Source: Phycisphaerae bacterium (GTDB taxonomy: Bacteria > Planctomycetota > Phycisphaerae > UBA1845). From it: DNA of 64,000 bases. The notes beneath the pieces are model-generated. The model did no database searches. It was not told where the DNA came from and worked only from the letters and a program-made list of their open reading frames with translations. This document shows, piece after piece, positions 38,213-47,035 of this stretch (positions within the stretch are counted from its first letter, which is position 1; each line of letters begins with the position of its first letter). Position numbers and translations under genes: made by a program. The DNA is taken from contig JAJVHU010000007.1 in NCBI GenBank assembly GCA_022072505.1, positions 1 through 64,000 of the forward strand, read 5' to 3'.

Positions 38213-39441
38213 AGGGGATCGAGTTCCGCCGCAGTCTGCCGCGTTACGTCCTGCTGAAGCTGCTGGGCGCGCGGGGAAAGCGTCTGCACCGGGTCCGGGC
38301 GCTGCTGCCGATCCGCTACGGCGAGGTTCCCGAACCTCGTCTGCCCGGTCCGGCGTGGGTGCGCGTGCGTCCCGTGTACGCGGGCATCTGCGGGTCGGAT
38401 CTTTCGACGATCTTCGCGAAGGGCAGCCCGTATCTGGCGCCGATCACGTCGATGCCTTTTGTGCTCGGTCATGAGGTGGTGGGACGGGTGGTCGAGGCGG
38501 GGGCGGGTGTGACGCGGGTCCGGGAAGGCGATCGCGTCGTCCTGCACCCGGCGCTGGGCTGCCGGGTGCGCGGGATCGAACCGCTGTGCGACTCCTGCCG
38601 GCGCGGGCGCGACGCGCTGTGCCGCAACATCACGCGCGGCGCGATCTCCCGCGGCGTGCAGACCGGGTACTGTCGCGACACCGGCGGCGGGTGGAGTGAA
38701 GGCTTCGTCGCGCATGAGTCGCAGCTTTACCCGGTTCCCGCGGAAGTCGATGACGCGACGGCGGTCCTGATCGAGCCTTTCTCCTGCTGCCTGCATGCCG
38801 CGCTGAGCGCGCCGCTCGACCGGCGGGACACGGCGCTGGTGCTGGGTTGCGGGTCGATCGGGCTGCTGACGATCGCGGCGCTGCGCGCCTCGGGCTGCGC
38901 GGCGCGGATCGTCGCCGCGGCGAAATATGATCATCAGCGGGCGCTGGCGAAGGCGCTCGGGGCGGACGAACTGGCGCCGGGCGGAGGATCCTTGCCCTCC
39001 CGCTACGAGGCGTGGGGAAAGCTCCTCGGCGCGGACGTGTTGAAACCGGAGTGGGGCAAGCCGACGGTGATCGGCGGAGCGGACGCGACGTTCGACTGCG
39101 TGGCGAGCAGTGCGTCGATCGACGACGCCGTCCGCTTCACGCGCAGCGGCGGAACGATGATGCTGGTGGGCATGCCGTCGATCCCGTCGGGCGTGGACTG
39201 GACGCCGCTGTGGTTCAAGGAGTTGACGCTCAAGGCGACCTACGCATACGGCCCCGAGCGCATCGGCGAGCGCACCTGCGACACGTTCGAGATCGCGATC
39301 GAGTTGTTCCGCACGTGGGGGCCGCGGCTGACGCCGATGCTGTCGCGGCCGTTTGAACTGGCGGATTACACGGCGGCGCTGGGGTGCGCGGCGGACACGG
39401 GGCGCAGCGGGGCGGCGAAGACGGTGTTCCGCATCGGTTAG
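38209..39441 (+). CDS. zinc-type MDR alcohol dehydrogenase
   Basis: About 410 aa, medium-chain dehydrogenase family. The catalytic zinc site is CGSDLSTI and GHEVVGRVVEAG; the partial structural-zinc cluster is CDSCRRGRDALC. The cofactor fold follows LVLGCGSIGLLTIAAL. I place the start at TTG 38209, which overlaps the HAD stop (TTGA) and has GGAAGGGAG at a good distance; GTG at 38176 is an alternative. Third gene of the lipid operon, it could interconvert the fatty alcohol/aldehyde made by the reductase domain or a polyol headgroup. Confidence 0.88.
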   Translation: MKGIEFRRSLPRYVLLKLLGARGKRLHRVRALLPIRYGEVPEPRLPGPAWVRVRPVYAGICGSDLSTIFAKGSPYLAPITSMPFVLGHEVVGRVVEAGAGVTRVREGDRVVLHPALGCRVRGIEPLCDSCRRGRDALCRNITRGAISRGVQTGYCRDTGGGWSEGFVAHESQLYPVPAEVDDATAVLIEPFSCCLHAALSAPLDRRDTALVLGCGSIGLLTIAALRASGCAARIVAAAKYDHQRALAKALGADELAPGGGSLPSRYEAWGKLLGADVLKPEWGKPTVIGGADATFDCVASSASIDDAVRFTRSGGTMMLVGMPSIPSGVDWTPLWFKELTLKATYAYGPERIGERTCDTFEIAIELFRTWGPRLTPMLSRPFELADYTAALGCAADTGRSGAAKTVFRIG

Positions 39442-39908
39442 GCGCCGCACGATCGGCGAGCAACCGGTGCGGCAGCCGGGAACCGGAACGAGAGCGAGAG
39501 GGCATCCAACGCCCCCCACGTTGTCACGAAATCAGACCCGCCGCTCCTGATGCGCCGCGCCGAGAGCTTCGACCGCGAACGCCTGCCCGAGAGGGCGCGC
39601 ACATCATCGACCCGAACTCAGCATCGCGCACGGTCGCTGTCCGCCAGTGCTCATGTGCGACCTGCGCTGACGATCCGGCTGGTGCTCCTGACCAAGCCGA
39701 CTTTCGGAATCGCCCGTAAATTACCCACTTTAACACATGCAGAGGGTGTTTACATAAACATTATGCCGAGGTGGTTCGGCCCCCGTCGGAAGTCCTCTGA
39801 TTCGCTGATCGTCCGGCGACGTGCGGGTCGATATGAGCCTCCGGGTGTCCACCTTCCCCCGTCCGGATCGGGTCAGGTGGGCTTGGCGCATTTCACGGAG
39901 GAACGACG
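39442..39908. other. intergenic region, no gene seen
   Basis: A 467-bp spacer. The only structured element I see is the AT-rich dyad at 39747-39760. The short frames present show no conserved features. Confidence 0.5.
39747..39760. promoter_or_regulatory. AT-rich dyad TGTTTACATAAACA, possible operator
   Basis: TGTTTA and TAAACA form a 6-bp inverted repeat around CA in an otherwise GC-rich spacer, about 150 nt before the gene at 39909. It could bind a regulator; no family is implied and it may be chance. Confidence 0.25.
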
Positions 39909-40376
39909 ATGAAGCTTGCACACCGACAGAAGTTCAGCGGCAAGGCGAGAGCGACGTTCGAACGCGGACGACAGGACCAGCGCTGGATGGAAGCCTGCAT
40001 CGATGAATACTTCGACCCCGAGCTGCCTTTCACTCACGGGGAGCACGTTGCGCCAGTGCGTCACGGCGCGGCGATCCTGGCGGAGGTGAGCGGTTTGGAG
40101 GGGTCGGGCGACTATCCGTCGCTGGAGTCCGCGCTGGACGCGCGCGACGAATCTGAGGTCGCAGCGGTTGCGGCGGCGCCGCGCGCAACAGGATCACCGG
40201 TTCAGACGACGTTGGCGACGGACAACCTCGTCGCGGCGGGCGCGAAGCGCGGCGTGGACCTGCTGCCGCGCAAGATCGAGACGCCTGCGTTTTCGTGGGT
40301 TCGTTTCGCGCTGGGGTGCGGTCTGGGCGCGGCGGCTGCGGTCGGGGCGTGGCTGCTCGCCGGGTGGGCGACGTAA
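39909..40376 (+). CDS. unknown protein with C-terminal membrane anchor
   Basis: A 155-aa protein with a strong GGAGG site 7 nt before the ATG. The first 60 residues are polar and include WMEACIDEYFDPELPF. The middle is an alanine/serine-rich linker. The end is a hydrophobic anchor (FALGCGLGAAAAVGAWLLAG). It looks tail-anchored, with the N-terminus in the cytoplasm. I do not recognise a family. It is convergent with the HNH gene. Confidence 0.7.
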   Translation: MKLAHRQKFSGKARATFERGRQDQRWMEACIDEYFDPELPFTHGEHVAPVRHGAAILAEVSGLEGSGDYPSLESALDARDESEVAAVAAAPRATGSPVQTTLATDNLVAAGAKRGVDLLPRKIETPAFSWVRFALGCGLGAAAAVGAWLLAGWAT

Positions 40377-40383
40377 CCGGCGA

Positions 40384-40992
40384 TCAGGTAAGCTCGACGT
40401 CCCAGTACGCGGCGCTGACGAAGTGCCGCCACGAGGCGTAGCGCTGATCCGAGAGCTTCAGGTGCAGCATCGGGTTGTGCCGGGGTTTTTGCGCCGGGCG
40501 AACGAGGCGCATGCCGGCTTCTTCCGGGGTGCGCCCGCCTTTGTGGACGTTGCACTTCAGGCAGGCGCAGACGATGTTCTCCCACGTGTTGGACCCGCCG
40601 CGCGAGCGGGGGACCACGTGGTCCAGGCTCAGGTCGCGCAGGCTGAACTTCCGCCCGCAGTACTGGCAGGTGTTCTCGTCGCGGGCGAAGATGTTCCGGC
40701 GGTTGAACTTGATCAGGTGCCGCGGCATCCGGCCGTAGGACAGGACGCGGATGATCTTCGGCACGGCGATGTCGCGGCGGACGGTGCGGATCCACTCGTG
40801 CTTGTCGCGCTCGAACGCCTCGCGGAAGGCGCTGAGTTCGGTCCAGTCCCGGAAGTCGTAGGAGACGTAGCGACCGTCCTCGACGTGGACGATCTCGGCG
40901 GCGGGGCGGTCGTCCGCAAAACGCTTGAACAAAAGCGAAAACGCGCGCCGGACGCTGATGATCCGAAGCGCCAGGTAATGCGCATTGAGCAT
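40384..40992 (-). CDS. HNH endonuclease
   Basis: A 202-aa protein with an HNH nuclease core in the C-terminal half. CQYCGRKFS and CACLKCNVHK supply four zinc cysteines. DLSLDHVVPRSRGG gives the first histidine of the active site, with N in the SNTWENIV helix and the final H in CNVHKGG. The N-terminal about 80 residues (MLNAHYLALRIISVRRAFSL) match the conserved bacterial HNH proteins usually encoded as single genes. It does not look like part of a restriction or homing system here. The start at 40992 is preferred over codons upstream. Confidence 0.9.
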   Translation of the reverse strand: MLNAHYLALRIISVRRAFSLLFKRFADDRPAAEIVHVEDGRYVSYDFRDWTELSAFREAFERDKHEWIRTVRRDIAVPKIIRVLSYGRMPRHLIKFNRRNIFARDENTCQYCGRKFSLRDLSLDHVVPRSRGGSNTWENIVCACLKCNVHKGGRTPEEAGMRLVRPAQKPRHNPMLHLKLSDQRYASWRHFVSAAYWDVELT

Positions 40993-41235
40993 CAGGACGC
41001 TGCCGTCCAGCCCCGATGCTCCCTGAACGTTGTACGCAAGGCTTGCAGAGAAGACGATCCTCCCCGTGGCGGCGATCCGCCCGCGCGGACCTTGGAACTC
41101 CACGACGTTTGCGACATTCTACGCAGTGACGACCGGGGATTCAACGGGCGCGCCTCATCCGACGAGCCGGCGGGCTGCCGGACGAGCGGCCGGGACGCGG
41201 CGGGCGTAGACTTGCGCCTCGGGAGGCGTCCGATC

Positions 41236-41859
41236 ATGCCGCTTGAGATTGAACTGAAAGTCCGGGTTGACGATCACGCCGCCGTGCGCCGCCGGCTCGT
41301 GGCGCTCGGGGCCGAATCCTTCGGCGCCGTCATCGAGTTCAACCGCCTGTTTGATACGCGCGACGCCGCCCTCGCCCGCGCGGGCGTCGGACTGCGCGTG
41401 CGCACGCACCTCCCGCTGCCGATCGATCTCTCTGCGACGCCGGTTCGGACGCCTTCCCCGGCCGTTCCCGCGTCCCGGACGGCCAAAGTGACCGTCAAAG
41501 GACCGCAGCGGCCGGGTCCGTTCAAGGTTCGCCCTGAGGAGGAATTCGACGTCTCAGACGGGGAAACCGTCGCCCGGGCGTTCACCCTGCTCGGATATGA
41601 AACGACGATCGCGTTTGAGAAACGCCGCGAGAGCTGGAGACTCGACGATTGCGGCGTCGAACTGGACACGCTTCCTCTGCTCGGGGCGTTCGTCGAGGTC
41701 GAAGGTCCGTCGGAGCAGGCGGTGTCCGAGGTCCGCAGCCGCCTCGGCCTGGACGCATGCCCCCACGTTCAAGCGTCGTACGTGTCGCTGCTGGACGAGG
41801 CGTGCCGAGACAGGGGGCTTGATCCGCGCAGGATCACCTTCGAGGGGGGCGTCGCATGA
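41236..41859 (+). CDS. CYTH-domain protein (class IV adenylate cyclase / triphosphatase family)
   Basis: A 207-aa CYTH protein. The signature EIELKVRV lies at residues 4-11, followed by RLFDTRDAALARAGVGLRVR, KVTVKGP, EEEF, IAFEKRRESWRL and FVEVEGPSEQAV. These residues line the triphosphate tunnel. Members hydrolyse inorganic or thiamine triphosphate or make cAMP; which applies is not determinable. A JAMM peptidase gene follows 49 nt downstream and is probably co-transcribed. Confidence 0.88.
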   Translation: MPLEIELKVRVDDHAAVRRRLVALGAESFGAVIEFNRLFDTRDAALARAGVGLRVRTHLPLPIDLSATPVRTPSPAVPASRTAKVTVKGPQRPGPFKVRPEEEFDVSDGETVARAFTLLGYETTIAFEKRRESWRLDDCGVELDTLPLLGAFVEVEGPSEQAVSEVRSRLGLDACPHVQASYVSLLDEACRDRGLDPRRITFEGGVA

Positions 41860-41908
41860 CAGCGCGTCGAACGTCGCCGCGGTTCCCGTCGCCGTGGAGG
41901 ATGCAATC

Positions 41909-42424
41909 ATGACGCCGGGAGGCGCGCTATCTTCCTCGACCAGGGTTCCCGTAGCGGCGACGCCGTCGGAGCCGCAGCGCGGCGGCGGGAACGGACGAAG
42001 CCCCGCGATCCTCATCCCTTCAGCGGATGCGGATCAGATCCGCCGGCACGCGGAGTCGGAATTCCCGGAGGAAGGTTGCGGGGTGCTGATCGGCGTGCGC
42101 GAGGCGTCGCTCGTGCGCATCAGCGACGTGGTCTGCGCGGCGAACATCGCCGAGGGCGACCGGCGGCGCCGGTACCAGGTGGCGTGGGAGGCGCTCTTCA
42201 CGGCGTACCGGCGGGCTCAGACCGCGGGGCGGACCGTCGTCGGCGTCTTTCATTCCCACCCGGACGGGACGGACTCGCCCAGCGACGTCGACGCCCGCGA
42301 GGCGCTCGACGGCTTTATCTACATCATCGTGCCGATGCGGGAAGGCCTCGCCGGGACGCCGCGGGCGTGGGGCTTCGTCGACGGCGGATTCGCGCCGATC
42401 GACCTGGTCATTGCATGCGCATGA
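41909..42424 (+). CDS. JAMM/MPN-type metalloprotease (M67 family)
   Basis: A 171-aa protein with a JAMM zinc site: E in EEGCGVLIG, H115 and H117 in FHSHPDG, and S125 and D128 in SPSDVD. The first about 45 residues are a low-complexity extension. Bacterial members remove C-terminal residues from sulfur-carrier proteins or process ubiquitin-like proteins. No sulfur-carrier gene is adjacent, though moaA lies 20 kb away. GGAGG lies 8 nt before the ATG at 41909. Confidence 0.87.
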   Translation: MTPGGALSSSTRVPVAATPSEPQRGGGNGRSPAILIPSADADQIRRHAESEFPEEGCGVLIGVREASLVRISDVVCAANIAEGDRRRRYQVAWEALFTAYRRAQTAGRTVVGVFHSHPDGTDSPSDVDAREALDGFIYIIVPMREGLAGTPRAWGFVDGGFAPIDLVIACA

Positions 42425-42638
42425 CGACGACTCGGGCACGTTGACGTGCGCCGTTCAAACCGCCCGAGAACCTCTGACGCATCGTCGCGACATCTCCGTC
42501 GGACCTAGCGACATCCCGGGCTGACCGGTTCGGCGGCGCACAGCCCTTGCCGCGGGGGTGCGGATGCGCGGACGGACCCCTTCCGGGCATTCGCGCCGGC
42601 GCTTAAGCGCCCGGGGACGAGCCGCGAAGTCCGCGGCT

Positions 42639-43244
42639 TCACCTTCCGAACCAGCGTCGTCGCTTCGGCGCGGCCGGACGTTCCGCGAGCTGGTCACGCA
42701 TCCGTCGGGTCGAAGGAAGCCGGGCGCGAAGGTCCACCAGCCGCTGGCGTGAGAACTCGGCCGGGTGCTCCGACATCCGCCGGCGCGACGCCTCGCTGAA
42801 GAACGCCTCGGGCGGCGGCAGGTCGCTGTCCTGCCGGTAAAACTTCAGCGCCTCCTCAAGGCACTGCGCCGCCTCAAGACCCAGGCGGCGGGCTTCGGCT
42901 CGATCCGCGACCGCCGCCGCTTTTGCCGTAATCATCCGAAACAGCGTCACCCACTGCGCCACGTCCAGAATACCGGACGGTTCGTCGGTGGGATTGAGCG
43001 CGACGACCTCCCCCTCGATGCCCGTGCCGCGCGGCAGCACCGCGCGGAGTTCTCTCGTCCGGGCGCACGCGGCGCAGACGATCGGGATCGTCAGCTCCAG
43101 CGGCCCTGCGGGTTCGCTCACTCGGCGCCCGTCCCCCCCCTGGAGCGGTCCGCGCCCGCAATCCGGGCACGGCGTCGCCAGCAGGTAAAGGTGAACCTCC
43201 GCGAGACTGTTGGCGGTGATGGCGTCGGGCAGCGTCGAGGACAT
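42639..43244 (-). CDS. zinc-ribbon-containing unknown protein
   Basis: A 201-aa protein with two cysteine pairs, CPDCGRG near residue 27 and CAAC about 30 residues later, forming a probable zinc ribbon. A helical region (AEARRLGLEAAQCLEEALKF) and a basic C-terminal end (PKRRRWFGR) follow. I do not recognise a family. The ribbon suggests binding to nucleic acid or to another protein. The 42425-42638 spacer holds only a GCCGCGAAGTCCGCGGC hairpin. Confidence 0.65.
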   Translation of the reverse strand: MSSTLPDAITANSLAEVHLYLLATPCPDCGRGPLQGGDGRRVSEPAGPLELTIPIVCAACARTRELRAVLPRGTGIEGEVVALNPTDEPSGILDVAQWVTLFRMITAKAAAVADRAEARRLGLEAAQCLEEALKFYRQDSDLPPPEAFFSEASRRRMSEHPAEFSRQRLVDLRARLPSTRRMRDQLAERPAAPKRRRWFGR

Positions 43245-43424
43245 GCGCACACACGGCTCACACGGATCAGGATGGGGCGCCCCGACATCGAGGACGCAAT
43301 CCCTCCGTGACCATCTTACACCCGCGGCGCTGCCTGTCTGCCCCTCGGACCCCGCCGGTCGGGTCGCAGGTTTCCGCGGGAAGTTCAGGAGCCTCGCGCG
43401 TCCCCACGCCGTGGGGCGCCGCGG

Positions 43425-44378
43425 TTATCCCTGCCCCATCACGGCCGGGTTGTCCTTGAGCGTCTGAATCATCTTCAGCGCCGCGGGGCCCGCCAGGACG
43501 ACAAGAATCGCCGGGAAGATGAAGAGGATCAGCGGCGCCATCAGTTTCACCGTGGTTTTCTGGGCGCGTTCCTCAGCGGCCTGGCGGCGCTTCGTGCGCA
43601 GCGTCTCGGCCTGCGTGCGCAAGGCGCGGGCGATGCTGGTTCCGAAACGTTCCGCCTGGTTGATGATGGCGACGAGCGATCGCATCTCGGACACGCCGGT
43701 GCGGTTGGCGAGATTGCCGAGGGCCTCGGCGCGGGGGATGCCCATCTGGCTTTCGAGGGTGACGATCTGAAGCTCCTCGGCGAGCGTGGGATGCACCTGA
43801 CGCAGCTCGTCGCCGACGCGCTGGATCGCGGCGTCCAGCGCAAGCCCGGACTCGACGGAGATGACCATCAGGTCCAGGGCGTCGGGAATGCCGTTGCGGA
43901 CGGTCTCCGCGCGTTTGCCGGCAGCCATCGACAGCCACAGGTTCGGCCCCATGAACCCCGCGCCCATGCAGAACACCACGATGCCCATCGCCTTGGTCAG
44001 TTCGTCGCCGCGCGCCCAGACGAAGAACCCGGCGACGACCGCCGCCAGCACGGCGATGATCGTCTTGCTGGCGAGGAACATCGAGGCGGCGTTGTCCCTG
44101 CGGAAGCCGGCGTTGGCGAGCTTGAGGCGGAGCTTCGACATCTCCTCCGGGCTTTTCGGCATCACCGGGCGCATCGCCAGCGGGGCGAACTTCTTCACCA
44201 TCTGCTGCGTGACGGAGGCTTTCGCCCGTTTGCGGATCTCGCCGACATCGTCCTTGCGCGAGCGGCCGACGATGCGGCGCTTGACCGTCTCCTGATCCGA
44301 CTTCTGTGCGGGCCAGAGGGCGTAGACGATCAGCCCGAGGCTGCCCGCGATCAACCCGGCGATCATGTAAATCGACAT
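43425..44378 (-). CDS. tadC: Tad pilus platform protein TadC
   Basis: A 317-aa inner-membrane protein with an N-terminal helix (MSIYMIAGLIAGSLGLIVYA) and a GspF/TadC domain. DALDLMVISVESGLALDAAI is the family core, and VSEMRSLVAIINQAERFGTS the second conserved block. C-terminal helices include LMAPLILFIFPAILVVLAGP. With TadB it forms the platform through which CpaF drives Flp pilus assembly. It is the last gene of the pilus cluster; a GGCAACA repeat separates it from tadB. Confidence 0.93.
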   Translation of the reverse strand: MSIYMIAGLIAGSLGLIVYALWPAQKSDQETVKRRIVGRSRKDDVGEIRKRAKASVTQQMVKKFAPLAMRPVMPKSPEEMSKLRLKLANAGFRRDNAASMFLASKTIIAVLAAVVAGFFVWARGDELTKAMGIVVFCMGAGFMGPNLWLSMAAGKRAETVRNGIPDALDLMVISVESGLALDAAIQRVGDELRQVHPTLAEELQIVTLESQMGIPRAEALGNLANRTGVSEMRSLVAIINQAERFGTSIARALRTQAETLRTKRRQAAEERAQKTTVKLMAPLILFIFPAILVVLAGPAALKMIQTLKDNPAVMGQG

Positions 44379-44439
44379 ACGCGCACTCCTCAACCGGGGT
44401 CAAGACGCCCCCGAGACTCCTGATGCGGATTCCCGCTGT

Positions 44440-44508
44440 TGCCTGCCTGCCGCCTGTTGCCTGCTCCCTGTTCCCTGTTGCCTGTTGCCTGTTGCCTGTT
44501 GCCTTCCC
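44440..44508. repeat. heptad repeat between tadB and tadC, unit GGCAACA
   Basis: On the minus strand at least four GGCAACA units run in tandem, then GGGAACA, GGGAGCA and GGCAACA variants. This is the same unit as at 26407, here placed inside an operon between two co-directional genes. Confidence 0.85.
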
Positions 44509-44510
44509 CC

Positions 44511-45497
44511 TCACACCTTGATATTCACGATCCATCGGATCATCGCCAGACCCATCAACTGCATACCGCTCGCGACCATCAGGAGAATCTTCCCCGTCGG
44601 ATCCTCGAGCAGCACGCTCGCATACTTCGGGTTCAGATACATGCACCCGAAGAACACCAGGAAAGGCAGGGCGAAAAGCACCCACCCGGACAGCCGCCCC
44701 TCCGCCGTCAGACCCTGCACCATCCCGAACAGCTCGATGCGCGAGCGGATGACCCCCCCGATGTTGTCGATGACTTCGGCCAGGTCGCCGCCCGTCTGGC
44801 GCTGGATGAGCACCGCCGTGACGAAGAACTTGACGTCCAGCAGGTCCAGCCGGTTCGCCATCGAGACCAGGGCCTCCTCGATCTTCAACCCGAGGTTCTG
44901 CTCGTGATAGACGCGCCCGAATTCCTTGGCGATCGGGTTGGGCATCTGCTCGTGGACGAGCTGCACGGCGCTGGCCAGCGAGTGCCCCGCGCGCAGCGCC
45001 TGCGACATCATCTCGAAGACGTCGGGGAGCTGGTTGGTGATCTTCTTGAGGCGCTTCTTGCGCATGAAGGAGAGGAACATCAACGGCATGAGCATGATCG
45101 CCACGGCGCAGCCGACCGCCGCCAGCGGACTTGCCTGGATCAGCAGCAGCCCGCACATGACGGCGATCGCCGCCATGCCGAGATTCATCAGCATTTTCGA
45201 GGCGGACCAGTCCACGTCGGCCTGGTCAAGGAGCTGTTGCAGGCGGTTGACGACGCTGAACTTCCCGAGAATCTGATCGGCGAAGGACTTCGCCTCGCCG
45301 CCCGCGGCTCGCCGCAGGATCGAGGCTTTCTCCTTGTCCGCCTTCTTCGCGCTGACCCCGCGCAGACGCTCCTGAATCTTCTTCTGACCGGTGACTTTCG
45401 ACTCGGAGATCACCTGGTAGACGCCGTAGCACAGCAGCATCGACCCCAGCAGCGGCAGCAACAGGTACAACAGGTTTTGCGCAGATGCCAGCATCAT
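44511..45497 (-). CDS. tadB: Tad pilus platform protein TadB
   Basis: A 328-aa membrane protein of the GspF/TadB family. Membrane helices include NLLYLLLPLLGSMLLCYG, a mid-protein pair (IAVMCGLLLIQASPLAAVGC) and a C-terminal pair (WVLFALPFLVFFGCMYL). The cytoplasmic domain has PDVFEMMSQALRAGHSLASA and RQTGGDLAEVIDNIGGVIRS. It pairs with TadC. The start is the double ATG at 45497, 64 nt after cpaF ends. Confidence 0.93.
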   Translation of the reverse strand: MMLASAQNLLYLLLPLLGSMLLCYGVYQVISESKVTGQKKIQERLRGVSAKKADKEKASILRRAAGGEAKSFADQILGKFSVVNRLQQLLDQADVDWSASKMLMNLGMAAIAVMCGLLLIQASPLAAVGCAVAIMLMPLMFLSFMRKKRLKKITNQLPDVFEMMSQALRAGHSLASAVQLVHEQMPNPIAKEFGRVYHEQNLGLKIEEALVSMANRLDLLDVKFFVTAVLIQRQTGGDLAEVIDNIGGVIRSRIELFGMVQGLTAEGRLSGWVLFALPFLVFFGCMYLNPKYASVLLEDPTGKILLMVASGMQLMGLAMIRWIVNIKV

Positions 45498-45561
45498 GTC
45501 ATAAGCTCCCGACCCGAACTCATTTTCCGTCGCCGTCCGCCCCCGAACCCCGAATTCCCTC

Positions 45562-46983
45562 TTACTCGTCGTCCGTCATCAGGATCTGCCGGTCGAACAT
45601 CCCCGTGTCCACCGTCTGCCCGCAGGCTTTCAGGCGGTCGAGGAAGCCCGGGCGGATGCCCGTCGCGACGAAGTGCCCGTGAGCCTTGCCCTTGCCGTTG
45701 ATGCCGACCTGCTCGAACGCGAACAAGTCCTGCATCGTGATGACGTCGCCCTCCATCCCCTGCACCTCGGTGATCGTCACGATCTTGCGCGGACCGCCCG
45801 TGAGGCGCTGCGCCTGCACGATCAGGTGGATCGCCGAGGCGAACTGATTCCGGATGGCGCGGACCGGCAGCTCGAAGCCCGCCATCATCACCATCGTCTC
45901 GACGCGCTGCACCGCGTCGCGCGTCGAGTTGGCGTGGATCGTCGTCAGCGACCCGTCGTGACCGGTGTTCATCGCCTGAAGCATGTCCAGCGTCTCCGGT
46001 CCGCGGCACTCGCCGACCACGATCCGGTCCGGACGCATGCGCAGCGAGTTGATCAGCAGGTCGCGGATCGTGATCTGCCCTTTGCCCTCGATGTTCGGCG
46101 GGCGCGTCTCCAGGCGCACCACGTGCGGCTGACGAAGCTGAAGCTCCGCCGCGTCCTCGATCGTGACGATGCGCTCCTCCAGCGGAATGAACGACGAGAG
46201 GTTGTTCAGCAGCGTCGTCTTCCCCGACCCCGTGCCCCCCACGATCAGGATGTTCAGGTGCGCCTTCACGCAGGCCTCGAGAAAATCCCGCATCTCCTGC
46301 GTCACGGACTTCCAGCCGACGTAGTCGTCCCACGTCACCGGATCGCGTCCGAACCGGCGGATCGAGACGCTCGCCCCGTCGATCGCCAGCGGCGGAATGA
46401 CCGCGTTGACGCGGCTTCCGTCTTTCAGACGCGCGTCCACCAGAGGACACGTCTCGTCGCAGCGGCGCCCCACCGCGCTGACGATCTTGTCGATGACGTG
46501 CATCAGGTGCGCGTTGTCGCGGAATTCGACGCTGGTCACTTCCAACCGCCCGCGCCGCTCGACGAACACCTGCTTCGGACCGTTGATGAGAATGTCCGAG
46601 ATGTGCGGGTCTTTCAGAAGCACTTCCAGCGGGCCCAGTCCGAACGTCTCGTCGAGCACCTCCGCGATCAGACGCTGGCGCTCCGTGAAGTTCAGGAGCG
46701 TGTTCTCCTGATCCGCCAGTTGCGTGACGACTTCGCGGACCTGCTCACGCAGCGCCTCCTCATCACCGACCATCCGGGAGAGATCGAGCTGCTCGATCAG
46801 CTTGCGGTGAAGCTGCGTCTTCAGTTCGTTGAAGCGGTCGATCTTCTCGCGCGAGGCCTTCGGCTTGGGCGCCGCGGACGCAGCCGGGGCGGCGGCGGGT
46901 TTCGCCGGCTCCGCGGACTTGCCCGGCGCCGGCGGCGCCGCGGGCGCGGGCTTCAACGTGGCGGTCGCTCGTTTCCCGAACAT
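45562..46983 (-). CDS. cpaF: Tad pilus secretion ATPase CpaF/TadA
   Basis: A 473-aa VirB11-type ATPase. An Ala/Pro-rich N-terminus is followed by the N-terminal domain ([20 protein letters not shown]). The core has Walker [14 protein letters not shown], the Asp box [11 protein letters not shown], Walker [13 protein letters not shown] and the His box [13 protein letters not shown]. It powers assembly and retraction of Flp pili. It lies 52 nt downstream of cpaE. Confidence 0.97.
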   Translation of the reverse strand: MFGKRATATLKPAPAAPPAPGKSAEPAKPAAAPAASAAPKPKASREKIDRFNELKTQLHRKLIEQLDLSRMVGDEEALREQVREVVTQLADQENTLLNFTERQRLIAEVLDETFGLGPLEVLLKDPHISDILINGPKQVFVERRGRLEVTSVEFRDNAHLMHVIDKIVSAVGRRCDETCPLVDARLKDGSRVNAVIPPLAIDGASVSIRRFGRDPVTWDDYVGWKSVTQEMRDFLEACVKAHLNILIVGGTGSGKTTLLNNLSSFIPLEERIVTIEDAAELQLRQPHVVRLETRPPNIEGKGQITIRDLLINSLRMRPDRIVVGECRGPETLDMLQAMNTGHDGSLTTIHANSTRDAVQRVETMVMMAGFELPVRAIRNQFASAIHLIVQAQRLTGGPRKIVTITEVQGMEGDVITMQDLFAFEQVGINGKGKAHGHFVATGIRPGFLDRLKACGQTVDTGMFDRQILMTDDE

Positions 46984-47035
46984 CAGCTTGCTTCTCCTTC
47001 ACGCGCCGCGAGCCCTTCCCGCCGACGCGACACCG

